From NCBI RefSeq assembly GCF_900109995.1, contig NZ_FOCB01000006.1, positions 62,001-126,000 of the forward strand: a stretch of 64,000 bases of DNA, given 5' to 3'. A program made the position numbers and the translations under genes. The notes below the pieces were generated by a model, which was not told the DNA's origin, ran no database searches, and worked only from the letters and a program-made list of their open reading frames with translations. The DNA is from Pseudomonas sp. ok272 (GTDB taxonomy: Bacteria; Pseudomonadota; Gammaproteobacteria; Pseudomonadales; Pseudomonadaceae). Shown here piece by piece: positions 35,730-45,169 of the stretch (the first letter of the stretch is position 1; the number at the start of each line of letters is the position of its first letter).

Positions 35730-36961
35730 ACGTTCAGGCTCCCGGGTATCAACCCCAGCGAGGGATGGGCGTGTACGGGGTCTGCACACTGTTGATACAA
35801 CTGGCGCAAGGCGCGCAGGTGGCCGTCGCGGCTGTGGTGGTGCTTGACCCATTCACGTGCGGCCTGGCCGAGGGGCGCCAGGCACTCGGGTGCATCCAGC
35901 GCCCGCTGCACGCCCGCGGCCAGGCCCTTGGCGCTGACATCGGTGACCAGCAGGCCGGTCTGGCCATCGCGTACGTAGTCCGCAATGCCGCCGACGGCGA
36001 ACGCCAGCACCGGGGTCTCGAACGCCATGGCTTCGATGCCCACCAGGGGGCCGGGGTCGTCCCACACCGAAGGCAGGACGAACAGGTCCGCGGCGCGGTA
36101 GTGCTTGGCCAGTTCCTGCGGGGGCAGCCAGTCGATGAAGGTGATGCGTGCGCTCAGTTGCAGCTTCTCGGCCAGCGCCTGTGCCGATGCCAGGCGCGGG
36201 CCGCTGCTGAGCGCGACCAGGCGCCAGTCCCCCGTGACCTCGCCCAGCGCCCTGACCAGCACCTCCAGGCCCTTGCCCTTGACGGCCTGGCCGGCGAACA
36301 GCAACTGCAAGGGGCGTCCGTGCAGCGCGGGCTTGCCGCCGGGCTGCGGCTGCTGGGCCTGTTGGTCGAAGCGGCTGAAGTAAGGCACCACATGGATGCG
36401 CTGATCGCTGAAGCCATTGATCCGCAGGACCCGGCCCATGTGCTGGCTGCCGACCACGGCGGCGCGAAAACGCTGGTACATGCCGCGCTCGTTGATCTTG
36501 CCCGCCAGGTCCATCAGGCGCGGCAGGCGGCCACCGGGTTGCGGCGGACCGATCAGGCAGCCGTTCAAGGCGCAGGACCAGCCCAGTGGCCGCTGGCAAC
36601 GATCCCCGGAGAAGCGTCGCCGCCCCCGGCGCAGGCACATTGAGGTGTAGTCATGGAACGAGCGCATCAGCGCCAGGCCGCTGTCGAGCAACGCCGCCAA
36701 CAGGTCGCTGTCGCTGCACAGGTGCACATGCACCAGGTCCGGCCCCCAGGCTTGAATGCGTGCCAGGGCGTGGTCGGGCGACGGCACATCGCCCAGGCCG
36801 AGCAACTCCACGCCGGCACAATCCAGGTGCGCCGGGACCTGCGTGCCCTGGTGCGCGACCAGGGTCCGGTCGCCCTGGGCGTTCAGCGCCCGGGCCAGGT
36901 CCAGCACGTAGTTGGGCAGGCCACCGATACCCAGTTCCTCGACCAGCAGCATGATCTTCAT
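35726..36961 (-). CDS. Family 4 glycosyltransferase
   Basis: A 411-residue GT-B enzyme. The N-terminal motif EELGIGGLPNYVLDLARAL is typical, and the C-terminal domain has the E-x7-E signature of GT4 retaining enzymes (GPLVGIEAMAFETPVLA). It would add one sugar to the growing lipid-linked repeat unit. A 4-base overlap with the Wzy-like gene upstream and with the acyltransferase gene downstream suggests coupled translation. The sugar donor is unknown. Confidence 0.92.
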   Translation of the reverse strand: MKIMLLVEELGIGGLPNYVLDLARALNAQGDRTLVAHQGTQVPAHLDCAGVELLGLGDVPSPDHALARIQAWGPDLVHVHLCSDSDLLAALLDSGLALMRSFHDYTSMCLRRGRRRFSGDRCQRPLGWSCALNGCLIGPPQPGGRLPRLMDLAGKINERGMYQRFRAAVVGSQHMGRVLRINGFSDQRIHVVPYFSRFDQQAQQPQPGGKPALHGRPLQLLFAGQAVKGKGLEVLVRALGEVTGDWRLVALSSGPRLASAQALAEKLQLSARITFIDWLPPQELAKHYRAADLFVLPSVWDDPGPLVGIEAMAFETPVLAFAVGGIADYVRDGQTGLLVTDVSAKGLAAGVQRALDAPECLAPLGQAAREWVKHHHSRDGHLRALRQLYQQCADPVHAHPSLGLIPGSLNV

Positions 36962-38433
36962 CCGGCATCCTCTTGAGTCTTGACGCCCGTCAGCCCGAGG
37001 GCGCGCGCGGTGCTGTCGGTCAGGCCCAGGCTCAGCAGCAGCACCAGGGTGAAGTGCATGTTTTGCAGCAGGAGCATGTCGACCATGGCAAACACGCAGT
37101 ACGCGGTCAGGGTGCCCACGGCCGCCAGGGTGAAGGTGTCGCCCGGGCCGCCCACGCTGCGGCGCCAGCGCCGGATCAATTGGCGCAAGACCATGACAAT
37201 GAAGGCCAGGTAGCTGAGCAATCCCAGGGCGCCGGTATCGGCGAGCAGTTCCAGGTAGGTGTTGTGGGCGTGAGTGGACTGGTAGCCGAGTTCGACGTTG
37301 AGGGTGACGCCCCGGGCATAGAACTCATCGCGGAAGTTACCCAGCCCGACCCCGATCAGCGGGTTGTCGAACCACACATCGCGCACCACGCCCCAGATGG
37401 TCAGGCGGTCCAGCACCGCATCCGGCCGTCCCGGGACCAAACCACTGAGGGTGCCGTCCCAACTGGGCCACAGGCCCAGGCCGATGGGCGCGATCACGGC
37501 CACCGCGATCAGCCCCAGCACCAGCAGTTTCCACAGCTGGGGACGCAGCATCAGGCAGATCGCCAACACGGCCGCCAGCCCCCCGAGTAACCCGCCCCGG
37601 GACTCGGCGACGATCAGCCCGGCGATGCCGATGACGATTCCCAGGCCCGCCAGGACTCGCAGCCCCGGGGTGGGCGATTTCAGCAGGTGGGCCACGGCCA
37701 CGCTCAGCATCATCACCAGGTACATGGCCAGGCCCTGCGCCCCGCCAAACGAGCTGCCGGCCCGCCCCGAAATGTCGTAGGTGTGGTGAATCGCCGGTTC
37801 GTCGCCGGAAGGGCCGGGCACCGGGATGCCCAGCATGCCGGTGAGGGTGTGGCCATGGGTGGCGAACTCCACCAGGCCGTCGATGGCAAAGAATGCCGGG
37901 ACGCAGATCAGGGTGATCGCCGCGAAGCGCCAGAAGCGTTGATTGGGCCGGAACACCATCAGCAACACCGGCAACAACACGAACCATTCGACGATGCGCA
38001 GTGACTGCTTGATGCTGGAGCCGGGGGTGATGGAGCCCAGCTGCGAGAGCAACACGGCGATCAGGAACGGCGTGATCGCCAGGACTAGAAACGGCACGCG
38101 CATCCGTCCCAGGTGCGGGGCCTCGGGGCGTTGCAGCATGAACAGCCAGAGCAGCGCCCAGAGCACGACGATGGCGTCGGCGGCGTTGAGGGGAATGCCG
38201 CCGACACTTTTCTGGATGGGGATCGCCAGGCTGATCACAAACCCCAGCAACAACCATTGCGGCCGGCGCGCCAGCAGCAACACACCGCCGAACGCCAGGG
38301 ACAACGCCATGCCCGCCAGCGGCATGTACACCGTGGTGAACGCCACCAGCAATCCCAGCACTCCAGCCAGCACCACGCCCCGGCGTTGCGTCCGGTCGTC
38401 GAGTGGTTCGTACGGCGAGGGCTCAAACGCCAT
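36958..38433 (-). CDS. O-antigen ligase/Wzy-like polymerase
   Basis: A 491-residue inner-membrane protein with about twelve helices and the Wzy_C domain. Signature parts are VAESRGGLLGG, NPLIGVGLGNF and THAHNTYLELLADTGALGLL, the latter with the conserved His in the periplasmic loop. In this locus it is best read as the polymerase that joins repeat units, although ligase activity cannot be excluded. It starts inside the GT2 gene (11-base overlap) and overlaps the GT4 gene by 4 bases. Confidence 0.9.
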   Translation of the reverse strand: MAFEPSPYEPLDDRTQRRGVVLAGVLGLLVAFTTVYMPLAGMALSLAFGGVLLLARRPQWLLLGFVISLAIPIQKSVGGIPLNAADAIVVLWALLWLFMLQRPEAPHLGRMRVPFLVLAITPFLIAVLLSQLGSITPGSSIKQSLRIVEWFVLLPVLLMVFRPNQRFWRFAAITLICVPAFFAIDGLVEFATHGHTLTGMLGIPVPGPSGDEPAIHHTYDISGRAGSSFGGAQGLAMYLVMMLSVAVAHLLKSPTPGLRVLAGLGIVIGIAGLIVAESRGGLLGGLAAVLAICLMLRPQLWKLLVLGLIAVAVIAPIGLGLWPSWDGTLSGLVPGRPDAVLDRLTIWGVVRDVWFDNPLIGVGLGNFRDEFYARGVTLNVELGYQSTHAHNTYLELLADTGALGLLSYLAFIVMVLRQLIRRWRRSVGGPGDTFTLAAVGTLTAYCVFAMVDMLLLQNMHFTLVLLLSLGLTDSTARALGLTGVKTQEDAG

Positions 38434-39382
38434 GTTCGGCCACCTCGATGCGCAGGGGGTTGATCGACATGACGCGGGCGTTGGCCCGCAGCAAGGCCCG
38501 CGCTTCCTCGCGCCGCGCCGGGTGCAGCAGCGCCGCCAGCAGCGTCCTGGCGCTGGCGGCCAGCATCACCAGGTCGGTCAGCAACTTGAGCAACAGCACT
38601 TCGCCCAGGCTGCGGTGCTTGCGGTACAGCCGGTAGCGGCTGCGGCGCAGCTCATAACGCATGCGCAGCGCGGTTTCACTGGGGGCCTGGCTGCGCTGGC
38701 CACTGGGTGCGCGTCCGGAGGAACTGCCGCCGTGGTGCAGGATGCGCGCCTCGGGCACCAGCAGCAGCTCCCAGCCGGCCTTGCGCGCCCGTACGCACCA
38801 GTCGACGTCTTCGTCGTACATGAAGAAGCCTTCGTCAAACAGCCCGACGCTTTCCAGCAACTCGCCCCGGATCAGCATGCAGGCGCCGTGCAGGCGCTCA
38901 AGCCGGATCGGTGCCGACTGGCCGTTGGCCGGGAACTGCGGGCCGGTGAGCATGCGCTTGAGCATCTGCGTCAGGCTGGGGAAGCGGCAGGGGAAATCCT
39001 GGTCGGCACCATCGCTGGCGTTGACCACCCGGCCGCTGACCGCGCCTACGCTCGGTTGTTGTTCCAGCACCTCGATCAGCCGGTCGAGGGTGCCGGCCTC
39101 GACCTGGGCATCGCTGTTGAGCAACAGCACGTAGTCACTGCGCAAGCCGCGCAGGATCAGGTTGTTGCCGCCGCCGAAGCCGAGGTTGTGGTGCGAGGCG
39201 ATCAGTTGAATGTCCGGGCAGTGTTGGGCGATCAGCGACACGCTGTCATCGCCCGAGGCGTTATCGACCACGGCAATCGCCAGCGTCGCCCGGCTGGGCG
39301 GGAAGCGTTTGAGCGAGGCCACGCATTCCACCACCAGTTGCGGCGTGCGGTAGTTGACGATGGACACCGTGAGCGTCTTCAT
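38423..39382 (-). CDS. Family 2 glycosyltransferase (rhamnosyltransferase-like)
   Basis: A 319-residue GT-A enzyme. The start TLTVSIVNYRTPQLVVECVA, the VVDNASGDDS strand, the DxD-like LLLNSDAQVE and the acceptor motif MYDEDVDWCVRARKAGWELL match the WbbL-like rhamnosyltransferase branch. The actual sugar is a guess. A C-terminal hydrophobic stretch (LLKLLTDLVMLAASARTLLA) may attach it to the membrane. Its start overlaps the SDR-like gene by 4 bases. Confidence 0.91.
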   Translation of the reverse strand: MKTLTVSIVNYRTPQLVVECVASLKRFPPSRATLAIAVVDNASGDDSVSLIAQHCPDIQLIASHHNLGFGGGNNLILRGLRSDYVLLLNSDAQVEAGTLDRLIEVLEQQPSVGAVSGRVVNASDGADQDFPCRFPSLTQMLKRMLTGPQFPANGQSAPIRLERLHGACMLIRGELLESVGLFDEGFFMYDEDVDWCVRARKAGWELLLVPEARILHHGGSSSGRAPSGQRSQAPSETALRMRYELRRSRYRLYRKHRSLGEVLLLKLLTDLVMLAASARTLLAALLHPARREEARALLRANARVMSINPLRIEVAEHGV

Positions 39383-40218
39383 CGCGCCAACCCCTGGGTC
39401 AATCGGGTGGTTTCGCGCAGGCGGGCGCCGAGCGCATGGCAATGCTGCTTAAGGGCCGCGGCGGTCAGCCCCGGGATGCCGTAAGTGCTGCGGGTGTTGC
39501 CCATGTCCAGCCAGAATGGGTCGAACTCACGCAGGTTAGTCACCAGCAGTTCGCCCCCGCCAAAGCCTTCGATCAGCCATTGGGCAAGACGCCCGGTGGC
39601 GGTGCCGATGCCGGCGCCAAGGTTGAACAGCCCCGGTTGCGGGTCCTCGACGATGCGTGGCAGCCAACTGGCGAGGACCTCGACCGGGAGGAAGTCGCGT
39701 TCGACGAAGGGGCTCATGTCCAGCACGATGCGCTGCTGGTTGAGCAGGCTGCGCAAGGCGATGGCCAGGAAGTTGCGGCGGCTTTCATCCAGCTCAAAGC
39801 CGAAGATGTTGCTCATGCGCACGATGCTCAGGCGTTCGCCGAGCATCTGCGTCAACGCCCGCTCGGTGATCAGTTTGCCGACCGCGTAGGGGGTCGCCGG
39901 GTGCGGTTCCTGGGATTCGCGCAGGGCCTGGTCTTTCGGCGCAGGGCCGTACACCAGGCGCGAGCTGGCCATGATGTAGCGCACGTGGGGCAACGGCTCG
40001 ATGCGTCGGGCCAGGGCCAGCTCGAAATCCAGGGCGGGCTCGTAGCCGGTGCGCAGGGCCGGGTTGTAGGCCAGGTTCAGCACCTGGCTGACATCCTTGA
40101 GCCAGGCGCTGCCCGTCAGCGCTTCGCGGTGGCCGATGAAGTGCCAGTGTGCGGTGTGTTCGCGCTGGCGCAAGGCCTGGGCGATCAGGCTGGTGTCCCC
40201 GACGACGACGATACTCAT
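39379..40218 (-). CDS. NAD-dependent epimerase/dehydratase-like protein (degenerate)
   Basis: A 279-residue extended-SDR protein. The catalytic YxxxK is kept (TPYAVGKLITERAL), with SSRLVYGP before it. The Rossmann glycine motif, normally G-x-x-G-x-x-G, reads GDTSLIA near the start (MSIVVVGDTSLIAQAL), so NAD(P) binding may be changed or lost. The likely role is in making or editing a nucleotide sugar for the repeat unit. It overlaps both neighbours by 4 bases. Confidence 0.82.
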   Translation of the reverse strand: MSIVVVGDTSLIAQALRQREHTAHWHFIGHREALTGSAWLKDVSQVLNLAYNPALRTGYEPALDFELALARRIEPLPHVRYIMASSRLVYGPAPKDQALRESQEPHPATPYAVGKLITERALTQMLGERLSIVRMSNIFGFELDESRRNFLAIALRSLLNQQRIVLDMSPFVERDFLPVEVLASWLPRIVEDPQPGLFNLGAGIGTATGRLAQWLIEGFGGGELLVTNLREFDPFWLDMGNTRSTYGIPGLTAAALKQHCHALGARLRETTRLTQGLAR

Positions 40219-41168
40219 GGCTGGTTCCAGAACAGTGAATGCATGCTCATGCGTCGGCGCCATGCCAGCGGCACCAGGCGGTAGCGTTCGCCGAGCCAGT
40301 AGCCCAGGAACTTGCCGGCGGTGCGCATCAGGATCGAAAGGATGGCCAGCGGTTGACCGCGCGTGAGGGCGGCCTGGATCTCGACCTTGACGAACCGCAG
40401 GCCTTCGCCGGAGGTTGCCAGGCGCGCCTGGCTCAACTCGCGGTCCATGGCAATCAGGGTGCCGATGTCGAAGTAGCGCTTGAATTCCTCGCGGATGCTG
40501 TAGTCATGGCTGTGCACGGCCTGGGCCGCGGGTTCGTAGACCCGGGCATAGCCCTTGCCGAGCAGGCGTGCGGCGGCGGCCATGTCTTCGCCCAGGGGCA
40601 ACTGCGTGGGGAACCCGCCGATCGCCTCCAGCGCAGTGCGCCGATAGGCGGCGAAGGAGTTGGAGCAGAACACCGCCTTGATCCCCAGGCGCGCGATGTC
40701 GGCCTGGGTGGTGCGTTCCGGTTGGTCCGGGTAATTGAATTCGCGGGCGAAGCGTTCGGTGTCGGTGGCCTCCCGGCGCGGCAACTGCTGGCCGTAGACC
40801 AGGGCGACCTGCGGGTCGGCGAACGGCTTGAGCAACTGTTGCAGCCAGTCATCGCCCTGGGGGCAGGCATCTTGTGTCAGGTACACCAGGTATTCGCTGT
40901 CCGCGCACACATCCAGTGCCAGGTTGCGGGTCTTGCCGTGACCGAAGTCACTGCGCTTGATCGTCATCAGCCGATGGCCCGCCGCTTCGATCATCGCCGG
41001 CGTCAGGTCGGTGGACGCGGAGTCGATGAACAGCACTTCCCGGGGGGCTTGTTTCAAGGCGGCCAGGGCCGGCAATAGGGCCTTGAGGTGCACCTGGGCA
41101 TCGAGGGTCAGGACGATGACGCTGGTGCGCGACGCGAGGCTGGCGACAGGGAGGGACTCAGAATGCAT
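40215..41168 (-). CDS. Family 2 glycosyltransferase
   Basis: A 317-residue GT-A enzyme. It has the N-terminal TSVIVLTLDA strand, FIDSASTDLT, GHGKTRNLAL, and a DxD-type TQDACPQGDDW. The later motif LPLGEDMAAAARLL is typical of rhamnosyltransferase-like GT2 proteins. The start ATG at 41168 gives MHSESLPVAS and overlaps the initiating transferase gene by 11 bases. Confidence 0.9.
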   Translation of the reverse strand: MHSESLPVASLASRTSVIVLTLDAQVHLKALLPALAALKQAPREVLFIDSASTDLTPAMIEAAGHRLMTIKRSDFGHGKTRNLALDVCADSEYLVYLTQDACPQGDDWLQQLLKPFADPQVALVYGQQLPRREATDTERFAREFNYPDQPERTTQADIARLGIKAVFCSNSFAAYRRTALEAIGGFPTQLPLGEDMAAAARLLGKGYARVYEPAAQAVHSHDYSIREEFKRYFDIGTLIAMDRELSQARLATSGEGLRFVKVEIQAALTRGQPLAILSILMRTAGKFLGYWLGERYRLVPLAWRRRMSMHSLFWNQP

Positions 41169-42621
41169 TCTTGCCTCCCAAGCCACCAAAGACGGTCCGG
41201 ATCACGATCCACAGGTCCAGCTCGGGCGACCAGTTCTGGATGTACTGCACGTCATAGACGAAGCGTTCGGTCAGCGACTCTTCGGTGAAGGTGTTGCCCC
41301 GTGAACCATTGACCTGGGCCCAGCCGGTAATGCCGGGGCGCACTTTGTAGCGCTCGACAAAGTCCACCACCACTTTCTCGTAGGTCCGGTCACCGGCCTT
41401 GACGCCCGGTGGGTGAGGACGCGGGCCGATCACCGACATGTCGCCCAGCAGCACGTTGATGAACTGCGGGAACTCATCGAGGCTGGTGCGGCGGATGAAA
41501 TTGCCGATGCGCGTGACCCGGGCATCCTGGCGTTGGTTCAGGCTGATTTCACCGGGTGTGGGGTCGAAGCGCATGCTGCGAAACTTATAGATCTGGAACA
41601 ACCGGTTGCGCAGCCCATAACGCCCCTGGGTGAACAGCGCCGGCCCGGGCGACTCCAGGCGGATCAGCGCGGCCAGCACCAGGCCGAACGGCAGGAACAG
41701 CAACAGCACGGTGGCCGAGAACACGATGTCGAACAGCCGCTTGATCAGGCGTCCTTCGATGGGTAGCGGGTTCATGCCCAGCAACAGCATGTTGCCGGGG
41801 CCGCTGTGGGGGCGACTGAGGAACGGGTGGCCCAGCACCGGCTCCTCGGGCGCGAGGTAGACGTTGCCCATCTCCCCGCGCAGGCGTGTGGCCAGCGAGC
41901 TGACGCGGTCGCCGGCCTGGTTGGGCAGGGCGATGATCACCCCGTCGATGTCCGGTGGCAGCAAGTCCAACTGCGCGGTCCCGCCAGCAAGCAGCGGGAA
42001 GGGCAGGGTCGAGGCGTCAATGCGCGAGCTGCGGTCGTCGATGAAACCGATCACGACGATTTCCGGCTCCCGTGCCGTCAGGTAGCGCGCAATCGCCACC
42101 CCTTGTTCGCCAGCGCCGACGATGACCAGGCGCAGCTTGCGGTCCCAGGTCCGGGTGTAGCGCGTGACGTGCTGACCGGCCACCTGCGTGAACAGCGCCA
42201 GGGCGATGAACAATCCCAGGTAGTACCAGGGCGAGAGCATCTGCAACTGGCCGATCCACGTGAACGCGACCACCAGCAGTGTCACCAACGCGCCGTTGAG
42301 CACCGAGCTGACCCGGCGCAGTGCCTTGCGATCCGGTGACGAAAAGCCTTTGTAGACACGCACCGGCATGATCGCCGAGGCACAGACCACCACGAACCCG
42401 ACGGCCCAGACATCGGCCCACCATTGGCCCGTGACCAACTCGTAGTAACCGCTGAGCAGCAGGGTCACGACCAGCGCGGCCAGCACCCGGCTCAGCCGGA
42501 TCAGGAGCACTTCCAGGCCGGCCAACGCCGGGGCATCGAAGCGCCGTGCTCGTTTTTGAGCACGAGCGCCCCGCGCTTGCGCGTCCTGGCCGGACCCGGA
42601 GAGCGTTTCGCTAATAGACAT
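41158..42621 (-). CDS. Undecaprenyl-phosphate sugar phosphotransferase (WcaJ type)
   Basis: A 487-residue polyprenyl-phosphate glycosyl-1-phosphate transferase that starts the repeat unit. Four N-terminal helices, a central Rossmann-like region (LRLVIVGAGEQGVAIARYL) and a fifth helix lead to the catalytic domain: FQIYKFRSMRFD, RRTSLDEFPQF and IGPRPHPPGVKAGD with the conserved Asp-Glu pair. The sugar is probably glucose or galactose phosphate. The ATG at 42621 has a GAGGA Shine-Dalgarno sequence. The enzyme defines the locus as a Wzx/Wzy-type pathway. Confidence 0.93.
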   Translation of the reverse strand: MSISETLSGSGQDAQARGARAQKRARRFDAPALAGLEVLLIRLSRVLAALVVTLLLSGYYELVTGQWWADVWAVGFVVVCASAIMPVRVYKGFSSPDRKALRRVSSVLNGALVTLLVVAFTWIGQLQMLSPWYYLGLFIALALFTQVAGQHVTRYTRTWDRKLRLVIVGAGEQGVAIARYLTAREPEIVVIGFIDDRSSRIDASTLPFPLLAGGTAQLDLLPPDIDGVIIALPNQAGDRVSSLATRLRGEMGNVYLAPEEPVLGHPFLSRPHSGPGNMLLLGMNPLPIEGRLIKRLFDIVFSATVLLLFLPFGLVLAALIRLESPGPALFTQGRYGLRNRLFQIYKFRSMRFDPTPGEISLNQRQDARVTRIGNFIRRTSLDEFPQFINVLLGDMSVIGPRPHPPGVKAGDRTYEKVVVDFVERYKVRPGITGWAQVNGSRGNTFTEESLTERFVYDVQYIQNWSPELDLWIVIRTVFGGLGGKNAF

Positions 42622-42664
42622 GGAACATCCTCGCCCCAACTGCCGGGGCATCAACAACCCCGAG

Positions 42665-43714
42665 TCAGGAACTCATGCCCTTGGCGAGTCCATTGACGAG
42701 TTCGGGCGCCAGGCCCAAGCCTGCAACCGCGCTCAACGGCGCTGCAGGCAAGTCGCCAAACAGCTCCGGGTAGCGCTCGAAGTTGTTGCGGTACCAGTCC
42801 ACTAACATCTCGATGTCATCGCGCAGGTTGTTTTTCGGCTTCCAGCCCATGTGCATGAGCTTGTCCCAGGACACCGAGTAACGACCATCATTGAACGGCC
42901 GGTCAGGCACGTAGGTAATGACCTCGCGCGAAGGTTTGTTGAAGGCTTGGCTGATGAGCTCGGCCACTTGCAGGTTGGTGTACTCCTCGGTGGTGCCGAT
43001 GTTGTAGACCTCGCCGACTTCACCCCTTTCGGCGACGAAGACCACCGCCTCGGCAAAATCCTGTGCACTGAGGTAGTGACGACGGTTCGTGCCATTGCCG
43101 TGCAAGGTCAGCTTGCGCTCGGTGAGCATGTGGCAGATGAAGCGCGGGATGATCTTCTCCGGGAACTGGCGGATGCCATAGAGGTTGTTGGCCCGGATGA
43201 TCACGATGGGTTCGTGGTAGGACTGCAAGTACCCCTGCAGGATCATCTCGGCCGCAGCCTTGGAGGACGAGTAAGGGTTGGTGGGGCGCAAGACTTCGTT
43301 TTCACTGGCGGCCCCCTCCATGACCTGCCCGTAGACCTCGTCGGTGCTGACGTGGACGATCTTCTTGACCTTCTCCTGTCGGCAGGCCTCCATCAGGGCA
43401 TGGGTGCCCAGGACGTTGGTGCGCGTGAACTCCAGGGAGTTGCCGAAGGAGTTGTCCACATGGCTTTCGGCCGCCGCATGGATCACCAGGTCAGCATCCT
43501 TGACCACCCGGCGGCACATTTCCAGGTCGGCGACATCGCCCACCAGCAACTGGACACGGTTGGCGAATAAATGATGAGAGATGTTGCGTACATCGCCGGC
43601 ATAGGTCATCTTGTCGAAGACCACAACTTTGGCGTCAGAGAAATGCCGGCAAACCTCGTCGACAATATGAGACCCTGCGAAGCCGGCGCCGCCAGTTACT
43701 ACTATCTTGCGCAT
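42665..43714 (-). CDS. dTDP-glucose 4,6-dehydratase-like SDR enzyme
   Basis: A 349-residue extended SDR. The NAD site is VTGGAGFAGSHI, the catalytic triad residues are in HVSTDEVYG (Thr, Asp, Glu) and YSSSKAAAE (Tyr, Lys), as in RmlB. It should form a 4-keto-6-deoxy sugar nucleotide. No rmlA, rmlC or rmlD partner lies in the window. The last 30 residues are an Ala/Leu-rich extension beyond the usual end. An AAGGAG ribosome-binding site stands before the ATG. A 168-base gap upstream could hold a second promoter. Confidence 0.9.
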   Translation of the reverse strand: MRKIVVTGGAGFAGSHIVDEVCRHFSDAKVVVFDKMTYAGDVRNISHHLFANRVQLLVGDVADLEMCRRVVKDADLVIHAAAESHVDNSFGNSLEFTRTNVLGTHALMEACRQEKVKKIVHVSTDEVYGQVMEGAASENEVLRPTNPYSSSKAAAEMILQGYLQSYHEPIVIIRANNLYGIRQFPEKIIPRFICHMLTERKLTLHGNGTNRRHYLSAQDFAEAVVFVAERGEVGEVYNIGTTEEYTNLQVAELISQAFNKPSREVITYVPDRPFNDGRYSVSWDKLMHMGWKPKNNLRDDIEMLVDWYRNNFERYPELFGDLPAAPLSAVAGLGLAPELVNGLAKGMSS

Positions 43715-43882
43715 GACGCTAACTCCTTGGTCAAAAACCTAAGTCAGATAAAACGTCGAAACGATCAGGTGACCCCTACTGCGCAGATCAAGGGTCAATA
43801 AGTTTGTTGCATGAAACCTCGGTGACAATGACGGAAATGTGGCGTTTTGATGTTTATTAGCCATTATCCGTAGCGGGTGACT

Positions 43883-45169
43883 CTAGTCACTCGCCGGCAT
43901 TTCGCCAGTGACGCGATTAGTTTTTTTTGCGCTCACCTGAAACAGGATGCCTAGCATCAAAAGGCCGGCAACATTCGCGCCACAGTAGAACTGAGCCAGC
44001 AGCTGCAGCGACAATCGGTCGTGCCAGATCAACGCCAGCACCACCAATACGCCCAGGTTGGTGCCGTGGTAGAACAGGTTGCTGACCGGCGCCCGCAAGG
44101 CCAGTAGCCCCAGCTGGATCGGTGCGGCGGCGGCCACCGCCATCAACCCGAACGCCAGGTACACCAGTGCCGGGGCGCCGACGCTAAACTCCTTGCCATA
44201 CAGCACGCCCAGCAACGGTCCGCCCGCCCACCCTGCCAGCATCACGAAGGCCAGGGCCGGCAGCAGGAACGGCAGCGACCGCAGCAGCAAATAACGCATG
44301 AATCCTTCCTGGCCTGCCTCTTGATAGTGCGCAATGAAGCGTGGACGGAAATGGTTGGTGAGCGCGATCAGCAGCGGATTGATCAGGTTCGTCACCGCGA
44401 TGCACGCTGCATAGAGGCCGACCATCGCCTGGCCGCCGCCCAGCAGGGCCAGCCAGGGATACAGTTGCACGCTGGCCACGTGGCAGAGTCCGCCGGCCAC
44501 CAGCCACCCTCCGTAACCCAGAAAGGCTCGCCATTGCGTGGCCAGCATCCGCAGGGGCGGCCAGAAGAATGAGGCCTGTGCTTTGCCCAGGTTCAGTGCA
44601 AAGGACAGGGCCGAAACCCCGGCAATGGCCCAGAACACCGAGGCGGCGCTGAGCCATCCGCCCCAGGCCAGTACGCCGAGTGCCAACAGTTGGCCGGCGG
44701 CACTGGTCAGGTCGAGGACCATGGCGTGCCCGGAGCGGTTGATCACGTAGAAGTGCCGGCGCAAGAACTCGCGCATCACCAGCCCCATCACCGCCAGCGG
44801 CAAGGCGGGCCACAGCTCGGCCGGCAGTCCCGCACCCATCAGGTGCAACACCGTCAGCACCAGCGCCACCACCAGGCCCAGCGCCGCGGAGCCCCACAAG
44901 GCGCTGGCGAACAGGGTGTGCGGTTCCCCTTCGCGGCTGGCGCGCAGGTAGGTATAGGGCGTGGCAATCAGCGTATCGCCCAACGAAATGATCAGGAAAC
45001 AGAAGCTCAGGCCCAGGGCGTAGGCGCCCAGCGCTTCTTGCGAGACGCAACGGCCCAGCACCAGGCCCGTGAGGAAGCTGGCCAGGCTCTGCGCGGCCTG
45101 GCCGCCGATGACCCAGAAAACGCCGTGTCCACGACGACTCAACTGTGCCCATGAATGACTACCAGACAT
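43883..45169 (-). CDS. Wzx-type polysaccharide flippase
   Basis: A 428-residue integral membrane protein with about twelve helices, of the MOP/oligosaccharidyl-lipid flippase superfamily (WVIGGQAAQSLASFLTGLVL near the start; GLYAACIAVTNLINPLLIAL in the middle). It would move the undecaprenyl-linked repeat unit across the inner membrane. It is the first gene of the operon. AAGGGC stands before the ATG. The MITE-like element begins 49 bases upstream of its start codon. Confidence 0.88.
   Translation of the reverse strand: MSGSHSWAQLSRRGHGVFWVIGGQAAQSLASFLTGLVLGRCVSQEALGAYALGLSFCFLIISLGDTLIATPYTYLRASREGEPHTLFASALWGSAALGLVVALVLTVLHLMGAGLPAELWPALPLAVMGLVMREFLRRHFYVINRSGHAMVLDLTSAAGQLLALGVLAWGGWLSAASVFWAIAGVSALSFALNLGKAQASFFWPPLRMLATQWRAFLGYGGWLVAGGLCHVASVQLYPWLALLGGGQAMVGLYAACIAVTNLINPLLIALTNHFRPRFIAHYQEAGQEGFMRYLLLRSLPFLLPALAFVMLAGWAGGPLLGVLYGKEFSVGAPALVYLAFGLMAVAAAAPIQLGLLALRAPVSNLFYHGTNLGVLVVLALIWHDRLSLQLLAQFYCGANVAGLLMLGILFQVSAKKTNRVTGEMPASD

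Noticed and set aside
43715..43882. Second promoter inside the exopolysaccharide operon
   Set aside because: TTGACC and TTGATC occur on the minus strand but no -10 box stands at a proper distance, so no promoter is claimed.
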